From Candidatus Bipolaricaulota bacterium (lineage in GTDB: Bacteria > Bipolaricaulota > Bipolaricaulia > M55B111), in assembly GCA_018334595.1 (NCBI GenBank), contig JAGXLQ010000047.1, positions 1-8,771 of the forward strand: a stretch of 8,771 nucleotides of DNA, read 5' to 3'. The notes under the pieces were generated by a model, which was given only the letters and a program-made list of their open reading frames with translations, made no database searches and was not told the DNA's origin. A program made the translations under genes and the position numbers. Shown here in pieces: positions 7,257 to 8,771 of the stretch (positions within the stretch are counted from its first letter, which is position 1; each line of letters begins with the position of its first letter).

Positions 7257-7279
7257 TAAAATCCCAGGTTAACTACAGA

Positions 7280-7308
7280 ATGATAAAGTAAAGAAAAACT
7301 ATATGCAA
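7280..7308 (-). promoter_or_regulatory. Sigma-70-like promoter for tRNA-Leu and the plsX-fab operon
   Basis: On the minus strand, TTGCAT (7303-7308) and TATCAT (7280-7285) are separated by exactly 17 bases that are rich in T. This is a good match to the housekeeping consensus TTGACA-N17-TATAAT. Transcription would begin near 7273, about 17 bases before the mature 5' end of the tRNA. It is the only convincing promoter I see upstream of the minus-strand array, so it probably drives the tRNA and at least the first lipid genes. Confidence 0.65.
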
Positions 7309-7404
7309 CAGGGGGACAGCCCGCGGTTGATTCTGGCAGTTTGTTTGATCTTTTTTACGGGGCTGTTGAAGTCCGTTACAGTGACTCCAGGTAGGAGGTA
7401 AACC

Positions 7405-7638
7405 TTGCCCGTTGGAGATCAGTTGGGTAAAACACTCGTCGTTCTCGGGGGACTACTCATCCTGGTAGGGGGATTGTTACTATTTGGCGATAAAATTCCC
7501 TACATCGGGGGGTTGCCCGGGGACGTTCATTTTAACGGGAGAAACTTCGATTTTTACTTCCCGGTTGTCACAGGGCTGTTGATCTCGGGGCTTCTTACCG
7601 GCTTAATCTGGTTGTTTAAGTGGCTAACCCGGGGATAG
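7405..7638 (+). CDS. DUF2905-type small membrane protein
   Basis: Hydrophobic protein of 77 residues with two predicted membrane helices (about 9-28 and 55-73). Between them is a conserved linker, GGLPGDVHFNGRNFDFYFPV (34-53). The GxLPGD plus NFxFYFP pattern between two helices is the hallmark of the DUF2905 family, whose function is unknown. The TTG start at 7405 is supported by AGGAGGT (7393-7399) at 5-nt spacing. The protein ends with a short basic tail, KWLTRG. It is transcribed away from the tRNA-plsX operon across a 148-nt divergent region. I could not find a convincing promoter for this strand. Its place beside lipid genes may hint at an envelope role, but that is only inference. Confidence 0.88.
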   Translation: MPVGDQLGKTLVVLGGLLILVGGLLLFGDKIPYIGGLPGDVHFNGRNFDFYFPVVTGLLISGLLTGLIWLFKWLTRG

Positions 7639-7702
7639 GGCTCCTTGCACTTCTCGTTATTCCTGAATTAATAGCGAATATCTAGCCAATATCGCAGGGT
7701 TT

Positions 7703-7852
7703 ATGGGGGAACAAACGAGATATGTTGCTTATTCTCCCGCATCCGACTTTCATCGCGGCCTCCTCGAGGAGGTTAACGGGATTGAAGAAGAGGTGGGGTA
7801 TAGTGCGATGACGGAGGTTCAGGGCGGAAGTAAGGCCCTCATTTCTTCCTAA
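7703..7852 (+). CDS. Possible small ORF of 49 residues, unrecognised
   Basis: An ATG at 7703 opens a 49-codon frame ending at TAA 7850-7852. The product is soluble and acidic, with a likely amphipathic stretch FHRGLLEEVNGIEEEVGY (16-33) and no membrane segment. Codon choice resembles the neighbouring genes. The initiation signal is poor (only AGGG a few bases upstream), and an in-frame stop at 7664 limits any upstream extension. Its stop overlaps, on the opposite strand, the stop of the Eis-like gene by 4 nt. It occupies most of the otherwise empty space between the DUF2905 gene and the Eis-like gene. It could be a real small protein, a remnant of a longer gene, or chance. I do not recognise a family. 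Confidence 0.35.
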   Translation: MGEQTRYVAYSPASDFHRGLLEEVNGIEEEVGYSAMTEVQGGSKALISS

Positions 7853-8771
7853 AACCCCTCGTTAAAGAAGACCCGTGCTGGTGGAAATACGTCCTCAAGG
7901 ATCTCGGCCTTGTCCCCGTCGTTGACCTTTAGGTTGAGAAAACTGGCCTGCTTGATGGACAGGTGACCCGAGTAAACCTGGCTTAGAGTGTTCACGTCGA
8001 GCTCGACATCCGGTCTCGGGTTGTCATTATCCGCTCGAGTGCAAACGATCTCCCCACCTCCGACCTCAAGGTCAAATGTCCCCTGGTTAAAGTCCAAGAC
8101 GGGGTCGCGCAATGAAATCCTTAATTTACCGTTAAGTTCCTCCGGGGGCGAGAGTGACTCTAGCGCCATCTTAACGTCCACGATCCGGGTCATAACTCCT
8201 GGTTTGACCGTAACTTCAACCTCTCTGGGGTCGTCGAAGACGTGATGGAAGGACATCTCTTCTGGAAAAGGGGCTCTAATTAATATCTCATGAGCCTGTG
8301 AGGAGTGACTGTAAAGAAAGCTTAGCAATTGGGAGAACGAGGTGCGGCCCTCGAAGACCATCTCGTCGACGATCATTTTTCTTTTCCACTCCTCGCCCGA
8401 CCCTTCCTCGATGTGATAAAGGACGTAACCACGGGCTCTTCCTCCGTCCTTCCACCCATAGCAGTAATTGTTGATTCTCCAGTGGTTCATTATGTGCTCG
8501 TCCCACCAGTCGTTCCACCGCTTCAGCGGCAGGTTGAATTTTTCTACGTATTTCAAGTACGCTGGTTCTATTAGGTCGTACTCTCCTGAGTTAACGCGGA
8601 AGAACCCTCCCGAGTTTCCCGGATCTTCCCTCTTCAGAATAGACGGATCCATGCTGTAGTTAATTATGTCCTGAGATCGGGACCAGCCAAGCTTGTTGTA
8701 GAATGGGTAGGAGAAAGGCCAGAGAACCGAGAGGTAGATTCTTCTATCCCGGAGTTCGCCCAGCAGTTTCT
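7849..8771 (-). CDS. Eis-like GNAT N-acetyltransferase, 5' end cut off by the window edge
   Basis: The reading frame is open to the right edge, so the ATG at 8652 is internal; 306 C-terminal residues are visible. The fragment starts in the end of an N-terminal GNAT domain, with the acetyl-CoA-fold motif PFYNKLGW (visible residues 22-29). It continues through a second GNAT-like region and finishes with a sterol-carrier-protein-2-like domain (roughly the last 110 residues, including SGHLSIKQA). This three-part order is that of the Eis family, which acetylates amines including aminoglycosides in mycobacteria. The protein ends exactly in Phe (NEGF), as Eis enzymes end in an aromatic residue whose carboxylate serves in catalysis. 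The substrate here is unknown, and nothing nearby suggests drug resistance. It converges on the DUF2905 gene and the possible small ORF. Confidence 0.85.
   Translation of the reverse strand, partial: KLLGELRDRRIYLSVLWPFSYPFYNKLGWSRSQDIINYSMDPSILKREDPGNSGGFFRVNSGEYDLIEPAYLKYVEKFNLPLKRWNDWWDEHIMNHWRINNYCYGWKDGGRARGYVLYHIEEGSGEEWKRKMIVDEMVFEGRTSFSQLLSFLYSHSSQAHEILIRAPFPEEMSFHHVFDDPREVEVTVKPGVMTRIVDVKMALESLSPPEELNGKLRISLRDPVLDFNQGTFDLEVGGGEIVCTRADNDNPRPDVELDVNTLSQVYSGHLSIKQASFLNLKVNDGDKAEILEDVFPPARVFFNEGF

Larger units (their letters stand above)
1..7308 (-). other. Probable operon: tRNA-Leu, plsX, fabHDG, acpP, zinc-ribbon protein, folate cyclohydrolase, SuhB-like, asnS
   Basis: All ten genes point the same way. 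In order, the junctions are 28 nt, 8-nt overlap, 7-nt overlap, 1 nt, 48 nt, 57 nt, 10 nt, 7 nt and 16 nt. No stem followed by a T-run is visible in any of the gaps. The overlaps at plsX-fabH-fabD-fabG point to coupled translation. The two widest gaps flank acpP, where extra internal promoters or RNA-processing sites could adjust ACP output, though I see no strong promoter in either. A single transcript is an inference from spacing and strand. Confidence 0.7.

Noticed and set aside
7316..7366. 7-bp inverted repeat ACAGCCC/GGGCTGT flanking 37 nt upstream of the DUF2905 gene, as a possible regulatory structure.
   Set aside because: A 7-bp match over this distance is expected by chance and the loop shows no riboswitch-like features.
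7759..7772. Perfect 14-bp palindrome CCTCCTCGAGGAGG inside the possible small ORF.
   Set aside because: It occurs once, has no partner copy and no spacing typical of a stable hairpin. It is explicable by Leu-Leu-Glu-Glu codons and I have no operator evidence.
7821..7850. Short inverted repeat AGGGC/GCCCT with a 9-nt loop followed by a pyrimidine-rich tail, resembling a terminator between the convergent genes.
   Set aside because: The stem is only 5 bp and the tail is not a clean T-run, so it is too weak to call.

Overview
The window is bacterial chromosomal DNA of fairly balanced base composition, with Shine-Dalgarno-type starts and ATG, GTG and TTG start codons. The dissociated (type II) fatty-acid genes and the tRNA-Leu with a long variable arm and encoded CCA show it is bacterial rather than archaeal. 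I cannot name the phylum from sequence alone. Both ends cut genes, so this may be a short contig or a slice of one.

Layout. From about 7308 down to base 1, everything lies on the minus strand in one tight array: a sigma-70-like promoter, tRNA-Leu(GAG), plsX, fabH, fabD, fabG, acpP, a BCAM0308-type zinc-ribbon protein, a stand-alone cyclodeaminase/cyclohydrolase (FtcD C-terminal or FchA type), an inositol-monophosphatase-family protein (SuhB-like), and asnS, which runs off the left edge. Gaps range from short overlaps (8 nt at plsX/fabH, 7 nt at fabH/fabD) to 57 nt, and I see no convincing terminator between any pair. On the other side of the promoter a small membrane protein (DUF2905 type) is transcribed divergently on the plus strand. 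It is followed by a possible 49-codon ORF, and then, convergently on the minus strand, by the C-terminal 306 residues of an Eis-like N-acetyltransferase whose start lies beyond the right edge.

How the genes work together. PlsX makes acyl-phosphate from acyl-ACP for phospholipid synthesis. FabD loads malonyl onto the acyl carrier protein AcpP, FabH condenses it with an acyl-CoA primer, and FabG reduces the ketoacyl product. The chain-elongating synthase (FabF), the dehydratase (FabZ) and the enoyl reductase are not in the window. The downstream genes link this lipid block to one-carbon metabolism, an inositol-phosphatase-family function and asparaginyl-tRNA charging. This looks like a housekeeping operon with a growth-linked mixture rather than a dedicated new pathway.

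Novelty. I found no CRISPR array, transposon, phage gene or clear defence system. The points most worth a second look are the apparent co-transcription of tRNA-Leu with the lipid operon, the unstudied zinc-ribbon protein behind acpP, the altered N-terminal motif of PlsX, the abrupt loss of AsnS homology in the last 15 bases at the left edge, and the small ORF between the DUF2905 and Eis-like genes.
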